Shown here: positions 24,089 through 41,476 of the stretch, one piece after another
Position numbering within the stretch: the stretch's first letter is position 1
How the letters are laid out: each line of letters begins with the position of its first letter
Origin: Escallonia rubra
Taxonomy: Eukaryota > Streptophyta > Magnoliopsida > Escalloniales > Escalloniaceae
Direction: 5' to 3'
Assembly (NCBI GenBank): GCA_033065855.1
Contig: JAVXUO010001207.1
Location: forward strand, 95,590-159,589
DNA length: 64,000 bases
The notes under the pieces: generated by a model
Seen by the model: only the letters and a program-made list of their open reading frames with translations
The model's database searches: none
What the model was told of the DNA's origin: nothing
Position numbers and translations under genes: made by a program

Positions 24089-24764
24089 AGAGTTTACCAT
24101 GTTCCACTTACACTTAAGTATATGCTTTCGTGATGTCAAATATAAATAGGTGGATTGACGTCGAACACAAGTTGTCTATGACATGATCGCCTCGTTGTTT
24201 TAGGTTATAACATAATTTGACATTGCAAACATCAAAACACCAGATACCCAATAAAGATTAGGTTTAGCAAGCAATGATGAGCCTAATGAAAATTGTTTCT
24301 AAATTAATCTTTCATTTAATGATATTTAGGTAGAACTTGACTAATGTAAAAAGACTTATCCAGTTCAGCTACTCCATTTTTAGGCTACTTAGTTTAAAAG
24401 CAAATATATCTCTTATGAACACCATAATTGAGTGGTTTGTAAGATTATTGGCCTCTCAGTTCGGTAATGCCAAATACTTACACTATATGCATATGATTAA
24501 GAATGATGTTCACCCCATGCACAAGTGTTCACAATTGTGCAAAGCTGTACATTTTTCCCATTTTATTGTTGGCCTTGGGTAAAAATTCTACAAATCATAT
24601 CAATAAAAAGCATGTAGTATACCGCACTCCTAACAGCTTGATTTTAGACGAGGAGTGGCATAAAGCCAAGCCTCCTTGTATCACAAAGAGCGACAATAGA
24701 ATATACGGCTTTAACTACGAGACTATGATAGAAAAAGGCGACGTAGAAATTGGCACCTCAGTCC
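24089..24764. other. Spacer between relic B and TK-C
   Basis: A conserved unit spacer (ttgcaaacatcaaaacacc and ctactccatttttaggctac), ending in the 3' flank of TK-C. It shows the unfilled state of the site that carries the hAT and Helitrons at 9905-17505. No gene. Confidence 0.6.
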
Positions 24765-28752
<3,988 letters not shown>

Positions 28753-30265
28753 GCCGCTGGAGCGATGCAGCAGGGGATTAAAGATACCAATTCGTAAGCT
28801 CACAGCAGTTCTTTGTCACATGCACTGGCTACCCACAATTGTATGTGAACCTAATCTCTCTATAGTTTGCAGGATCCAATATTTTTCCACAACTTACATG
28901 TCTATACAGCAATAGTTGCGTATGCATAGAAGCATAAATCAGGAACCTGGGAAGTGGGTTCTGCAAGATTCCAGTACTCCTCTCCACCATCACTCTAACA
29001 GCAACAAATGCTACCAATATTGCTTTCTAAAAGCTTCTCTCTAAATTGTTGGTATTGGTATGTACAGAAAAACCCAAAATACTCTCCTAAAAGAATGGGA
29101 TATGCGCATATCTACACAAATTTGCTATTAATGTAAACTTATATAGGCAGAAAATATTCAACCAAGAGGAACAAATTTGGCACACCTATTCCAAAACCTT
29201 TAAGTCTTGAATCTGGGAAGTGGGATCTACAACATAACCAGTGCCATGGCTGCCACTTCACCGCCTCATCACCTCTCCGCTCCAAAAACCACCAGTGTTG
29301 ACGAAAGAGAAGAATATTAAAAGAGAAAGAATCTTTAATTTGTGTCTTTCTGATTAAGGACGATGAAGGGAGTGTGGAGAGGTAAGACGACTGCTCAGTG
29401 GGACAAGGGGTGATCTGGTTACTGATCGACTTACTGGTCAAGATTGGATTGCCGTGATGTTTGCACAGTTGGGCGAGAAACATTCCAAGTTCATTTCACC
29501 AGTGTTGACTTGTATACATGGTTGGTTTTTTTCTCTCTGCGAAAAGGCTTGTTTTCTTCCAATTTCTTGTCAGATGCGCGAGAATTGGATTGACTTTTAA
29601 CACTCCGTAAGTTTTTCTCTCTCTGCAAAATACTTTTTTGATTTTGAAGTTGCTATCTCGTTCATTTCTTTCTCATCGACAGTTCTTTATTCAGATCAAA
29701 ACTTGGATTAACTTAAAATTCCACGCTATGCGTGAAACAAGTACTGAAGATCCACGTTGACTATACATAGAATCAGAAGGCAGAAGGCAGAAGGCTAGGA
29801 TAACATAGTGGAAGGAACAGTTGCGACATGTTTACCAAAGGATAAAGGCATCGATATAGATCTACCCATTTGTCAACTCTTTCCTAAATTGATTTTATAG
29901 CTCTATTATTCGCAGAAAGAGAGAAGCGAACCACTGGCAGTAGTCAGCTCACTCCAACTTGGAAGAAGTACAGACACAGAAACTTGCCACTACATACATG
30001 GCAGCCCTACTTAATTAGCCACTACTGATCGAATGGTAGAGCGCGGCGTGTCGTCCAGCGATACAACCTATCAGAAAAGTAAATGGAAGATCCTCCGTCT
30101 ATTACTGTACCTTAATAGCACAGAAAGATCGGTATTACCCCACCATACATTACATTGACCCACCAACAGAAGATAAATGACTTGTAGTCTCCAGTTACAA
30201 GAAGCAAAAGCTTAAACTGGCATCTCAGTCGGACATAATCCGAATGTAATTCAGTTTTTGAAGCC
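28753..30265. other. 5' flank of TK-C and spacer to relic C
   Basis: No gene. It holds both conserved leader blocks (about 28860-29010 and 29190-29310, the second with the MALVML frame at 29227-29247) and the relic 3' flank (about 29780-30260). Confidence 0.55.
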
Positions 30266-31060
30266 TCATCTACTGAAACAGCGAGCAGGCATACATTTGG
30301 ATTGACCAGGCTCCCTCAGTTGCTGGAAAATGCGTCCCATGCAGGGGAATCTATGGATTGGAGCTACTATGCATAGAATTTCGAGGCTTTGAAGGCATTG
30401 GAAGAGTGCTAAAGGAGCTGAGCATGAGAACAACTGAAGAGATGGTTGGCCTGTCAGCTGCATCTTCTTGAACACGCGGCATCCCAATGTGGATGCATCT
30501 AACAATGTCACCCATTGGACTTGTACCAGCCTTCAGTTTAGCATATACCAGAGGTAAAAATGACGCATACGTCCAACATTTCCAAGCCTAAAGAGTTCAC
30601 CACGTTCTACTTACATTTAAGTATATATAATGCACAATGTGAATCGGTACTTACATAGCTTAGAAGGTCTTTCTCACTCTTCTGAAAGCAGTAATTCTTC
30701 TGTCCACTAATGATTTCGAGAACCAACACACCAAAACTAAAGACATCTGACTTCTCAGAAAACTGCCCATGAGTTGCGCACTCCGGTGCCATATATCCAC
30801 CGCAAGTGTTAGGTGTTACTGTGTTAGATAGTGCTACACACCCAAAAACAATAAAATTCAACAGGTCCCAAGGTCAAGCACCATACGGTCTGAACCAAGT
30901 ACCATATATCTTTTCCTGGAGATTTCTTGGTCTGAACCAAGTCCCATATATCTTGTCCATAGAGTCCCCATCCCAAGGCAGTCATGGCAGTAACCGATCA
31001 GAGAACACGAGGTGGCTATTTAGAAGCTACGAAAGCAGCTCAATCTCAGTCAGAAAGTGT
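30266..31060 (-). pseudogene. Relic C: decayed tandem-kinase-like gene
   Basis: From right to left: a FER-like scrap (about 30960-31060) reading TEIELLS and then LIGYC-like residues in shifting frames; a nearly intact CRK exon 5 (30655-30799: [28 protein letters not shown]); and a decayed exon 6 (about 30266-30590). The acceptor of exon 5 is GG instead of AG. The order FER-like then CRK-like is that of the TK genes, so this looks like an older, dead member. The same arrangement, better kept in its CRK part, is at 45352-45997. Confidence 0.6.
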
Positions 31061-31189
31061 AACATGAAAAGTGACATGCAAGGAAAAGTGGGTACAACCA
31101 TGGTGGGCTGTAGGGGTCATGTACACTGCCACCACTGTAACAGCATCCAATGCCACACCCCAAAATCAAACATCACTGTACAATAAAAT

Positions 31190-31660
31190 CAAGCATTCCA
31201 TAATCTAATTCAATCCCAAATCTCCTCCATTTCCACCACTATCCGCCACCGCGCAACCCCGTTCCTCCCCCTTCTTCACCGCCGCCCCACCAGCCCGTGA
31301 CGCCTGTCACAACGACCCAAGTCACCGCCACCGTTGAAGAGGCGCTCGCAACCCCCAATGATGTCTAAGGTTCTTCCTACAAAGTCGGCACCACCGAAGC
31401 CCCACCAGCGCTGGTCGCAACCCCCAACAGAGAACACAACCCCGAACAGAGGAGAGAGAGCGGGTGGATCCGTCTGTGCGTGCGTTTAGAGAAGGAGCGA
31501 TCTGTGGTAGGGCAGGTTCTGGGTGGCGGCAGATGGAGTTTGGCAGCTGTGGTAGCGGTTGAGTGTTGCCCCAAATTCTGGAGCAGAGCAAGACGACGGC
31601 GTTCTGGGAAGAGAGAACTGAAGAGAGAGAGAGACTGACGAGACTGAATGGGCCAAAAGG
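31190..31660. repeat. GC-rich leader-like segment, copy 2 of 3
   Basis: Same block as 9155-9450 and 51040-51540, here with its full 5' part (cctcccccttcttcaccgcc). It lies directly 5' of relic C on the minus strand. Confidence 0.5.
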
Positions 31661-33238
31661 GCATATTTGGAAAAATAAGTCAATAATATAGAATTAAACT
31701 TATGATTTATGTTTATGTGTTAAAAGGACAAAAAACCAATAGAAATAAATTAAAGACCGAAAGAATATGTCGGGTGCCTAACACTTTCATGTTGTATAAC
31801 TTAATTTCCAAATCTATATATCTAATTTCAATCGAATAGTAGTCCTTTAGACATTTACCTTTTCACTTTTTATGATATCCTTGATAAATAATTTATTCCC
31901 CCGCTAGAATCATGTCTTTTTTTTTTTCATAATAAGATAATAACATCGATAATTGAAAGATTATAAAGTTTATCCAACGACATATAAAGCTCACAACATT
32001 CTCGTGTCTCATGCGTATACAAAATCATGTAGGTCATAAATTAATGAATTACCTCTAAGCCTATACACATTATAATTAAACTGAAAGAGCATATTCTACA
32101 CTTCAATTTAAGTTAAAGTAATATGCCAAGGTCTAAACAATACAATTTAACACTAAGGACACGTAAATAAATAACAGTACGATGAGGAAGACAACATGGA
32201 ACCACACAAATCAAAAGTGTATTTGACCACCTATGCAATCTCAGCACAAAGACAAGGGCGAAGGGCATCAACACTACAAATTCCACACATTCTACTGGCA
32301 AAACAAACACAAAAAACAATCCCTAGTTAAAAGCTCGCTCTCTCTCTCTCTCTCTCAACAGTTCTCTGCCTTGTCTCTAAACAAAGAATCATGTCTTTTT
32401 TAAAATCATTTTGGGACAGATTAGCAAGGTTGTAAAGTACGGTGGTCATGAGTCAGTCATGGAGGTGCCATGCTGGTTAATGGTGGTGGGGTGATGCAAT
32501 GGTTGTGGTGGTGGTGTTAAGAGGATTGTGGTTGGTCATGTTACGGTGATGGCATGGCGGTCGGGCCGTCGTGGTGGTTGGTGTTTGGAGTTGAAAGGGG
32601 CAGGGAGAGGTGGTGGTGGTGATCTGAGAATGACAGAAGGGAAGGGAGGGAGCGCACTCACATTCTTTCACACAAATTTTTAAGGTTGTGTACATTCCGT
32701 CGTCTGGTCCAAGGACATACATAATATTAACAGAAACCACTGTCCTCTGCGGTAGTTTATCCCTAAACTCAAGGACATACGTGATATTACTCTTACTGTA
32801 AATTGTAAAAAATTCATTAAAGCGGATTTTAGCGACAATGTTAAGCTCTATTTCCGTGGAGCTCAAATAAACTTGTTCTTTTCTCTCTTCTTTATGCATA
32901 CTCCCCTATCTCTGATAATTTTTTCTCCTAACACATTTACTATTAGTTTCCAAAGATCACCAAATAGTTTTAGTCATTGCAGTGCAATAGATGTATTTAT
33001 GTCGCACATGATCGCTTCTTTATTTTAGGCTATAATATACTAGTTTGACATTGCAAACATCAAAACAACTTTAAATATATATGACGTTAAGGATGATGTT
33101 CACCCCATGCTTAAGTGCTTACAATCACGTGATGCTATATATATTTCTATTCTTGGGTTTGGGTAAAAATTTTATCAATAAAAACATATAGTCCAGGATT
33201 GAGTACATTGAAAAAAAGGCGAAGCTGGAATTGGCACC
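31661..33238. other. Spacer between relic C and TK-D
   Basis: No supported gene. It contains a (TC)n run at 32336-32358, a GGT/GTG-rich stretch (about 32460-32640) repeated at 58800-58980, and a conserved AT-rich block (32770-33060) repeated at 9500-9780 and 59110-59430. The last 170 bp are the TK-D 3' flank. Confidence 0.55.
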
Positions 33239-34742
33239 TCAGTCCTCAGACACTACCGGGGACTCAGCTCCTGCTGAATCAGACTCCGATTCTGGATTGA
33301 TGCTACCACGCATAAAGTATGCAGGCTTTGAAGGCACTGGAAGAGTGACAGAGAGGCTACTAAGCATGGCGACGACTGCAGCCATGGACGGCCTGTCAGC
33401 AGCAATTTCTTGAACACCTAGCAACCCAATGTGGATGCATCTCACAATGTCTCGCATTGAACTCGTATCAACCTTCATGATTGGATCTACTAGATTTAAA
33501 CATGTTTCTTTGCGCCAACATTTCCAAGCCTGTAAGTTCATCGTCGTTCCGTTAATGTCTAAGAATTAGCTTTCGTCATGTTACATTTAAGATAAGAAAT
33601 CATTAAAAGTTGTATGTCTGTACTTACGTCGCTTAGAAGGTCCTCTCCCTTCTCCCTGCTTTGACGCAAGTTACTAGTCTTTCGGCCACTTATAATTTCG
33701 AGAACCAACACACTGAAACTAAAGACATCGGACTTCATGGTATATTGCCCATACATTGCATACTCCGGTGCCACATATCCACTGCAATGGAAGCGTGTGT
33801 TAAAGGCACTTGTATTGGCTTGATAATGCAGACAGCACGTACTCGTTACAAGATGAATTGTTATGGTTGGAAATATATACTCGATCAAAATAAACACATA
33901 CTTACATTGGCCGATGAACTATTGTTGTAATCCCTTGGGCTTCGTTCAACATGCGTGACCTTCCCAGCCCAAAAAATGCAATTTTTGGATTCATCTCAGC
34001 ATCTAACAGAACATTGCCAGCGTTTATGTAGCGGTGAACTGTTCGCTCTTGAGAATCTTCATGAAGGTAAAGAAGTCCCCGAGCAACACCTCCTATTATC
34101 TTCCAGCGCTTATGCCAATCCAGATATGGACTCTTGACCCGATCTACAGATACAGCCAAGCATACGGAGCATACACAAATTACTAACTATGGAGAAACAG
34201 CAACTGTCTTCATGAGTTTCAACTGTATGCCTTCTAGCTATTAGGTGTATCAGACAGGATCATATGCAGAAAAGCAGGAGAATTTTTTTTACCAGACAGG
34301 AATTGGGCAACACTCGCATTCGGCATGAACTCATAGATGAGAAATTCTTCGGCTGCTTCTATGCAGAAACCAAGGAACCTAACCAAATTTTCGTGCTGAA
34401 GCTTTGCCGCTATGAATACGTTATTTTTAAAATCTCGTTCCTCTTGTCTGGCATACTCGGACAGCCTTTTCACTGCTATTTCTTGTCCATTTGGAAGAAT
34501 GCCCTAAAGATACAGTAAAAGCAATCCTAAACAGGTTGTCTCTCAACTCTCCAGGAATGGAGAGTATTTATGAAGAAGGACAGTGTTTTGGGCAGAACCA
34601 TGGCATTTTACCTTGTATATACGTCCAGATTCATCATCTCCAAGCTTGCGAGAGTATGAGAAGTTAAGTGTCGCTAAACTAATAGTACGAAAACTGTATC
34701 GCAAGGACTTCAGGGTGCTATCTTCATCGAGAAAAGAACCAT
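33239..34742 (-). CDS. TK-D exons 2-6: CRK-type second kinase, predicted pseudokinase
   Basis: Exons of 131, 211, 238, 154 and 291 nt. Glycine loop GDDESG, AVKRLS lysine kept, αC region FKNNV (usual glutamate replaced by Asn), HRY for HRD, FFG for DFG, VAPEY and DVFSFS near the APE region. Of all copies this K2 has lost the most catalytic residues, yet all frames and splice sites are whole. The tail is the standard acidic end, ESPVVSED. Confidence 0.78.
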
Positions 34743-37130
34743 CTGCAATGGGCTCGAAAAACAGGACCCAGAAATACATGAGATCCGTAAACACGAATAA
34801 TTTTGCAATAGAAACAGATTGTACAAATATTCTGAGTTCAAAATGGTTTGCGGCAAAACTTCATCCTACAAGCTATCTTATAATACCACAGTTGAGATTT
34901 CCGAGCTCAAGAAAAGGATAAGAGTCCCCAGAGCAAAATGATTCAAGTAGTTATTGTTCAAATAAAAATTTGATTTACTTTATTTGCCAATAGAGTGGTG
35001 TATTGGTGACATGTTATGGCCATTAGTCATGCATTAATGGTGTGTTATTAATGTTAGAGGTGCCTTAGTACAACTATATTGTGTGGAGAGTGGGGTGAAT
35101 GGTGTTGTTATTACAAGTTTAGCAGTTGCATTAGTAAAACTATAAAGCCATGTAATCTAGTCATCTAGAAAGGTGTAAAAATGATGCAAGCATGGTGCAA
35201 GTGTAAGGGGTAGAGAGACGAAGAGCGAAGAAGTGCAAGGCCTTACTCTATTCCTCCTGTGAAGGAATAGCGGCCTATTGGTTCCATATAGTGTGATGTA
35301 AACATTCAAGAACTCTTTATGCAACAAATTCCAAGAGTTGAGGTCTTCTTTTGGAATGTCCGAGAAAAGAGGGTAAATATCCAAACCAAAGCTACCAAAT
35401 CATTTTATACTTCCATATTTACCATAAGCTATAGTATCAAGCCACCACCATCACTATTTTACTCCATCAGGCAAAAGGTAAACTTGAAAAATGTAAAAGT
35501 TTGAGAACCTGTGTTTGTAAGTCTGAGTTGGATGAATGAGTAAGAGATCAGATGGTTACCATATGTTTGGGTGAATTTTGGCGTGTGAGATTGAGCAAGA
35601 CAGAGCACAAGGAAGGTTTCTATTAGTAGTGACGGACATTACTTTTATGGCAAAGGAAGGACTGCATCAAGTTCATCAGAGTTGATGAAATAGACTCTAC
35701 TGCAGTTGTGGTGGGATTATTTCTCTCATTGCCATTACGGTTTTTCTCTTTTACTGGAAGAGATAAGCAAAACCGAAAGCGCAATAAACAGATAGTTTCA
35801 GTTTACCAGAGTTCACCGAAGCACTGTCTGTACACAACGATCGGAACCTCTTCCAACATGGCAATCTAGGTGACCTAGTACGAGACTGCATGCTACTGGC
35901 ATCACCTAGCCGTGTATCATCAGAAACATGCTTGGCGTGACGGCCACCATCACCGGTTTTCATAGAAGAATGTACAGTCCCCTCCCCTTCAACAGAAAAT
36001 CCCTCACCAACCAACTTCTTGCGTCCTATATCACTCTCAGTTGGCTGGACATTAGGGTCATCACTTCTTGCTGTTATTACCTCATGTTCCACAGAGGAAT
36101 ATGCATCGTCTTGGTTGTCATAAGCCTCACTAAAACTTAAACTCTCCTCCTCGACCATAAGAGAATAAGTTCTCTCTTGCAATGCCAATGCATACTCAAG
36201 CCTCACTACAACTTCAGCCATTGTAGGACGTTTCTTGGGACGACTATGCAGACATTGTTCTGCAATTTGTACAAACACCATTAAACAGTCTGACAATATT
36301 TTTCCCTGCAAAGAGATATCTATAATCTGATCTACTTTTCCTCCCTTGACGCAGTGCTTGGCCCATCCAGCTAGACCCCACTGCTCCTCATCATCGAGTC
36401 TTATATCCACAGCCGGCCTCCCGCATAGCACTTCGAACAATACCACCCCAAAGGAATACACATCAGATTTCCTAGTCAGTTGACCAGTCAAGTTATAATT
36501 GGGATCCAAATAGCCGAATGTACCTTTGACATGGGTGCTGACGTGGGTGCATGACTGATTTGCCGGGCCTACTTTGGACATCCCAAAGTCGGAAATCTTA
36601 GCTTCCCAGTCTTCGTCCAACAAAATGTTTGAGCTCTTCACATCACGATGGATGATTCTATCCTTGACTCCCGTACCAGTGTGAAGGTAGTCCAATCCAC
36701 GCGCTGCTCCGATGCATATTTTAAGGCGTTGCACCCAAAATAAGGGAGCGTGACTGGATTTATCAATTTTGTGCAGATGATCAGCGAGGGTTCCACGGGG
36801 CATATATTTGTAAACAAGGATCATCTCGTGGCATTCGTCACAGTAACCGATAAGAGGGACAAGGTGGCTATGTCGAAACCTTGGAAGCAACTCGACCTCA
36901 GTCCGAAACTCAGGGCCTCCTTGGTGTGACCCGGAGTTCAACCGCTTAATCGCAACAATACTTGCCCCGTTATCTATGGCCCCTTTGTAGACCTTCCCAA
37001 ATCCACCCCGCCCAATGATTGAAGCATCATCGAAGTTGTTTGTTGCCAACTGGAGCTCACCAAACGAAAAATGACGGCAAAGTTGATGTTCTGAAGAGGG
37101 CAATGCCGACGATATATGGTCGTGGAACAT
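33239..37130 (-). CDS. TK-D: tandem kinase lacking signal peptide and membrane helix
   Basis: Six exons: 35807-37130, 34612-34742, 34293-34503, 33906-34143, 33628-33781 and 33239-33529, giving 782 codons plus stop. The usual start survives (MFHDHIS) but is followed at once by [18 protein letters not shown]. An in-frame deletion of about 90 codons has removed the signal peptide, ectodomain and membrane helix and left K1 whole. K1 motifs: GRGGFGKV near residue 42, IVAIKRL, HRD, DFG, LDPNY. The product should be cytosolic, like the known soluble plant tandem kinases. Kept intron 1 would end the protein at 35751. The deletion also removes the membrane anchor from any K1-only form. Confidence 0.8.
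34743..35806 (-). other. TK-D intron 1 (long form)
   Basis: 1,064 nt, GTAAAC to CATTGCAG, with the roughly 330-bp block shared with TK-A and TK-F. Confidence 0.65.
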
Positions 37131-39372
37131 GCTGCTGGAGCGATAAACAGCTAGCAGGGGATTAAAGATACCAATTCATAAGCTCACATCATTATCGCAC
37201 CACATGACCTAGCTACCCACAATCGTATGTAAAGCTAATCTCTCCATAGTTGGCAGCTGGCAAGATCCAACAGTTTTTACAATTTACGAATCTACACAGC
37301 AATTGTTAAATATGCATAAAAACAGGAACCTGGGAAGTGGCTTCTGCAAGATTCCAGTACTCCTGTCCACCATCACTCTCTGTACACCAACAAATGCTAC
37401 CAATATTGCTTTCCAGAAGCTTCTCTCAAAATTGCAGGTATTGGTATGTACAGAAGAACCCAAATCATGGTACATTAGTGACAAATAAAGCGTCACCTAT
37501 GTACTATAATTCTCCTCTTTCTGATTAAGGATGATGGAAGGAGCCGGGGAGCGTAGGACAGTGGCTCAGTGGGAAAAGAGGGTAATCTGGTCACCGATCG
37601 ACTTACTCGTCAAGATTCGTGTGCCCTGATGTTTGGACTTTCGAGTTTGGAGGCTGTTTTGGATGATTCTTAGACTTGCATTCAATGATAAGGACCTTAA
37701 ATATACAGTGATGAGGACCAGTACTAGCCATGTATAATACGAAGCAGCCCGGCAAGACGATAATGAGATAATTACAGCAGTCTCCCGAGGTTATGGTAAA
37801 ATTACAGTTAATGACACTAAGTTTTAAAATGTAACGTACCCGTGATCAAAAATTTTGAAAATGTATCTGCCGTGTCCATCCGTTCCAGATCCGTTAAAAA
37901 ATTGCACTTTTTGGCTGATGTCATTCATGTGTATTTTCTAAATACCTATACTACCACGGTTTCCTCTTGAGCTGGAATTGTGACATCTAGTTACTGGTCG
38001 GCTCACGGATCAAGATTGGTATGCCATGGTGTTTGCACAGTTGAAAGCAAGAAAGATTCCAAGTTCATTTCATAAAAGCTTGTTCCCGTCAAATATGCGG
38101 GAATTGGGTTGGCTTTTATACTTCTTAGATTTAACATACCCGTTCTCTTATTTCGGATCGACTGTCCTTTATTCGAAATTGAAGCTTGAAATAATTCAAA
38201 TGCATCAGATAAGTGTTAAAGGCCCATATCGACTATACATGAAAATTGAATTCGACTCTTTTACTCGATGAATTTATCATTCTGTTGAACATGCTTTTGA
38301 GTTAAACATTCATCAAAAAAAAAACTAGAGTTAAGCTTTTCTACCCAGACAAATGTTGGCCTATAGTAATTCAAAGGTTTTTATGTAAAAAGAAAGTCAA
38401 TTGTCATTCCGCTTCGTTCAAGTTTCGCTCATTTTTTTATCTTGACTTGGCAAATAATACTTGTTGAATCTAGTGTTGCTATTTGAGTTCAACATAATGT
38501 TTGCAATACTAAAAAGCATCATCAGATTTCGAGAAAAAATCAAAGGAAAAAATATCCAATAAAGGGATGGGGAATTTCCTTATATCTTTTGAAGAGCATA
38601 CCAAGCTCTGAAGGCCAGCTCATCACAGAACTAGCTTTCACGTGTACTTGGGACCAAATGTGGGAGGACTAAAGCATAAAGGAAGAAGAGATGGTACCTT
38701 GTATCACTTAAACTACTACAAGGAGGACATATGTCCTCATCAGTGATATCCATTTCCACCAATCTATCCTCAATACTCAATTTCTTGTTTTATTTTCCTT
38801 TTCATAAGGAGGAGAATATAGATAGATAGATAAGATATCAACCATAAGCTTAGCCATTAGGCTTAAAACAAGTGAACAAACACAATAGGAAGATATAGCA
38901 GGAGCACCTAAAACACAATGCATCAGAAATAAAATTAGAGGACAGAAGGCTAGGATAACATAGTGGAAGGAAGAGTTGAGGCATGTTAACCAAAGGATCA
39001 AATATTTCTGCTATTCGGCAAAAGAGAAAAAGAGAACCACTGGTAGTAGTAAGCTCACTCCAACTTGGAAGAAGTATAGACACAGAAACTTGCCACTACA
39101 TACATGGCGGCCCTACTTGATTTGCCACTACTGATCGAATGGTAGAGTGCGGCGTGTCGTCCAAGGACACAACCTATCAGAAAAGTAAATGGAAGATCCT
39201 CCATCTATTACTGTACCTTAATAGCACAGAAAGATCGGTATTACCCCACCATACATTACATTGACCCACCAACAGAAGATAAATGACTTGTAGTCTCCAG
39301 TTACAAGAAGCAAAAGCTTAAACTGGCATCTCAGTCATTGGACAGAATCCGAATGTAATTCAGTTTTTGAAG
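37131..39372. other. 5' flank of TK-D and spacer to relic D
   Basis: No gene. Unit blocks at 37190-37620 match the TK-A leader and those at 38560-39330 match relic 3' flanks. Positions 37770-38020 hold AT-rich DNA of unknown origin. Confidence 0.5.
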
Positions 39373-39600
39373 CCTCATCTACTGAAACAGCGAGCATGCA
39401 TACATTTGGATCGACCAGGCTCCCTCAGTTGCTGGAAAATGCGTCCCATGCAGGGGAATCTATGGATTGGAGCTGCTATGCGTTGAATTTCGTGGCTTTG
39501 AAGGCATTGGAAGAGTGCTAAACGAGCTAAGCATGAGAACAACTGAAGAGATGGTTGGCCTGTCAGCTGCCTCTTCTTGAACACACAGCATCGCAATGAA
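39373..39600 (-). pseudogene. Relic D: truncated CRK-type last exon
   Basis: Homologous to the relic C and E last exons, but cut at 39600, where it joins the TK-E 3' flank directly. This junction looks like the scar of an unequal exchange that removed the rest of the relic and spacer. Confidence 0.55.
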
Positions 39601-39990
39601 CAGCTACTCCATTTTTAGGCTACTTAAAAATGTCTCTCTCACGAACAGCATAATTTGAGTAATTTGTAAGATTATTGGCCTCTCGATTTGATAATGCCAC
39701 ATACTTGAACTATATGCATATGACAATAAGGATGATGTCCACCCCATGCACAAGTGCTTACAACCGTGTAATGCTACACATTTTTCTATTATATTTTTCG
39801 TTCTAGGTAAAAATCTACCAACCATATGAACAAAAAGCATATAGTATTCCACACTCCCAACAGCATGACTTTAGGCAAGGAGCAGCGTAAAGCCAAGCCT
39901 CCTTGTATGACCGAGAGCGGCAAAATAGAATAAACGGCTTTAAATAAGAGACACTACCGGAAACTCGCTCCCTGCTGAATCAGACTCCAA
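39601..39990. other. 3' flank of TK-E
   Basis: Conserved unit flank, nearly the same as positions 1-195 and related to 17508-17852. No gene. Confidence 0.6.
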
Positions 39991-41476
39991 TTATATGCTA
40001 CCATGCTTGAAGCATGGAGGCTCAAAAGGCGTTGGAAGAGTGATAGAGGGGCTACTAAGCATGGGAACGACTGCAGCCATGGACGGCCTGTCAACTGCAA
40101 GTTCTTGAACACATAGCAACCCAATATGGACGCATCTCACGATGTCTTCCATTGAACTTGTGTCAGCCTTCAAGATAGGATCTACTAGATTTAAACATGT
40201 TCCTTTCTGCCAACATTTCCAAGCCTGAAAAATTCATCATTGTTCCACTTAATGTTTACGAATTAGTTTTCGGGATGTTACATTTAAGATAAGAAATCAT
40301 CAAAAATCTTATGTCCGTACTTACATAGCTTAGAAGATCCTCTGCATTCTTACTGCTTTGAGGAAAGGTAGCACTGCTCTGGCCACTTATAATTTCGAGA
40401 ACTAACACACCGAAACTAAAGACATCGGACTTTGTGGAATGCTGCCCATGGGAGATACACTCTGGTGCTAGATATCCACTGCAATGGTAGAGAGTGTTAG
40501 AAACTAAGGCACTTATATCAGTCGTCTCGCTAATTTCTCCGCATATTCAGGAAACCAAGTTCGATTCTTTAACATGACAGTCGTGCTGGCTTGATTATAC
40601 AGACAGCATGTACTTGTTACAAGAGGAACTAGTATGGTTGGAAACATATAGTCAATCAAAATAAACACATACTTACAATGTCCCACAAATATTTGATGCA
40701 GTGTCTTGGGTTTTGTCCGACTTGAGTGACCTTGCCAGACCAAAACCTGAAATTTTTGGATTCATCTCAATGTCTAACAGAACATTGTCAGCGTTTAGGT
40801 TGCCGTGGATAATTTGCAATCGAGAATCTACATGAAGATGAAGAAGTCCCCGAGCAACACCTTCTATTATCTTCCAGCGCTTATGCCAATCTAGATGTGG
40901 ACGCTCCACCGGATCTAAAGATACAGCCAAGCATACGGAGCACACACAAATTACAAACTATCGAGAAACAGAGACTGTCTTCATGAGTTTCAACTGTATG
41001 CCTTATAGCTAGTTAATGTATCGTACATGTGCATGTGCAGAAAAGCAGGAGAGTATTTTTTACCAAACAGGTGGTAGGCAACACTTGCATTCGGCAAGAA
41101 CTCTTGGATGAGCAGCACTTCGTATGCTTTGATGCAGAAACCAAGGAGCCTAACCAAATTTGGGTGCCGAAGGTTTGCACAAATCTGAATCTCACGTTTA
41201 AGTTCCTGTACAGCTCGTTCATTATCCATATACATTCTCTTCACTGCTATTTCTTGTCCATTTGGGAGAACGCCCTACATATACAATAAAAGCAATCTTA
41301 AACAGGTCAGTCTCTCAACTCTCCAGGAATGGAGAGTCATTTATGAAGAATGACAGTGTTTTTACCTTGTAAAAATATCCAAATGCATCATATCCAGTAA
41401 TGCAAGTGTCGGAGAAGTTACCAGTCGCTTCACGAATAGCACGAAAGCTATATGCACCGAGAAAAGGACCATCTGC
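39991..41476 (-). CDS. TK-E second kinase part, predicted pseudokinase
   Basis: The K2 start lacks a few residues (GPFLGAYSF versus [17 protein letters not shown] in TK-D). The loop is GYDAFG, the lysine is kept (AVKRMY), HRD is HGN (the arginine is lost as well), DFG is GFG, and the APE region is LAPEC with SDVFSFG. The stop comes about 19 codons earlier than in TK-B (tail FKHGSI). Exons of 211, 238 and 154 nt match the array standard. TK-Z is a near copy of this half. Confidence 0.78.
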
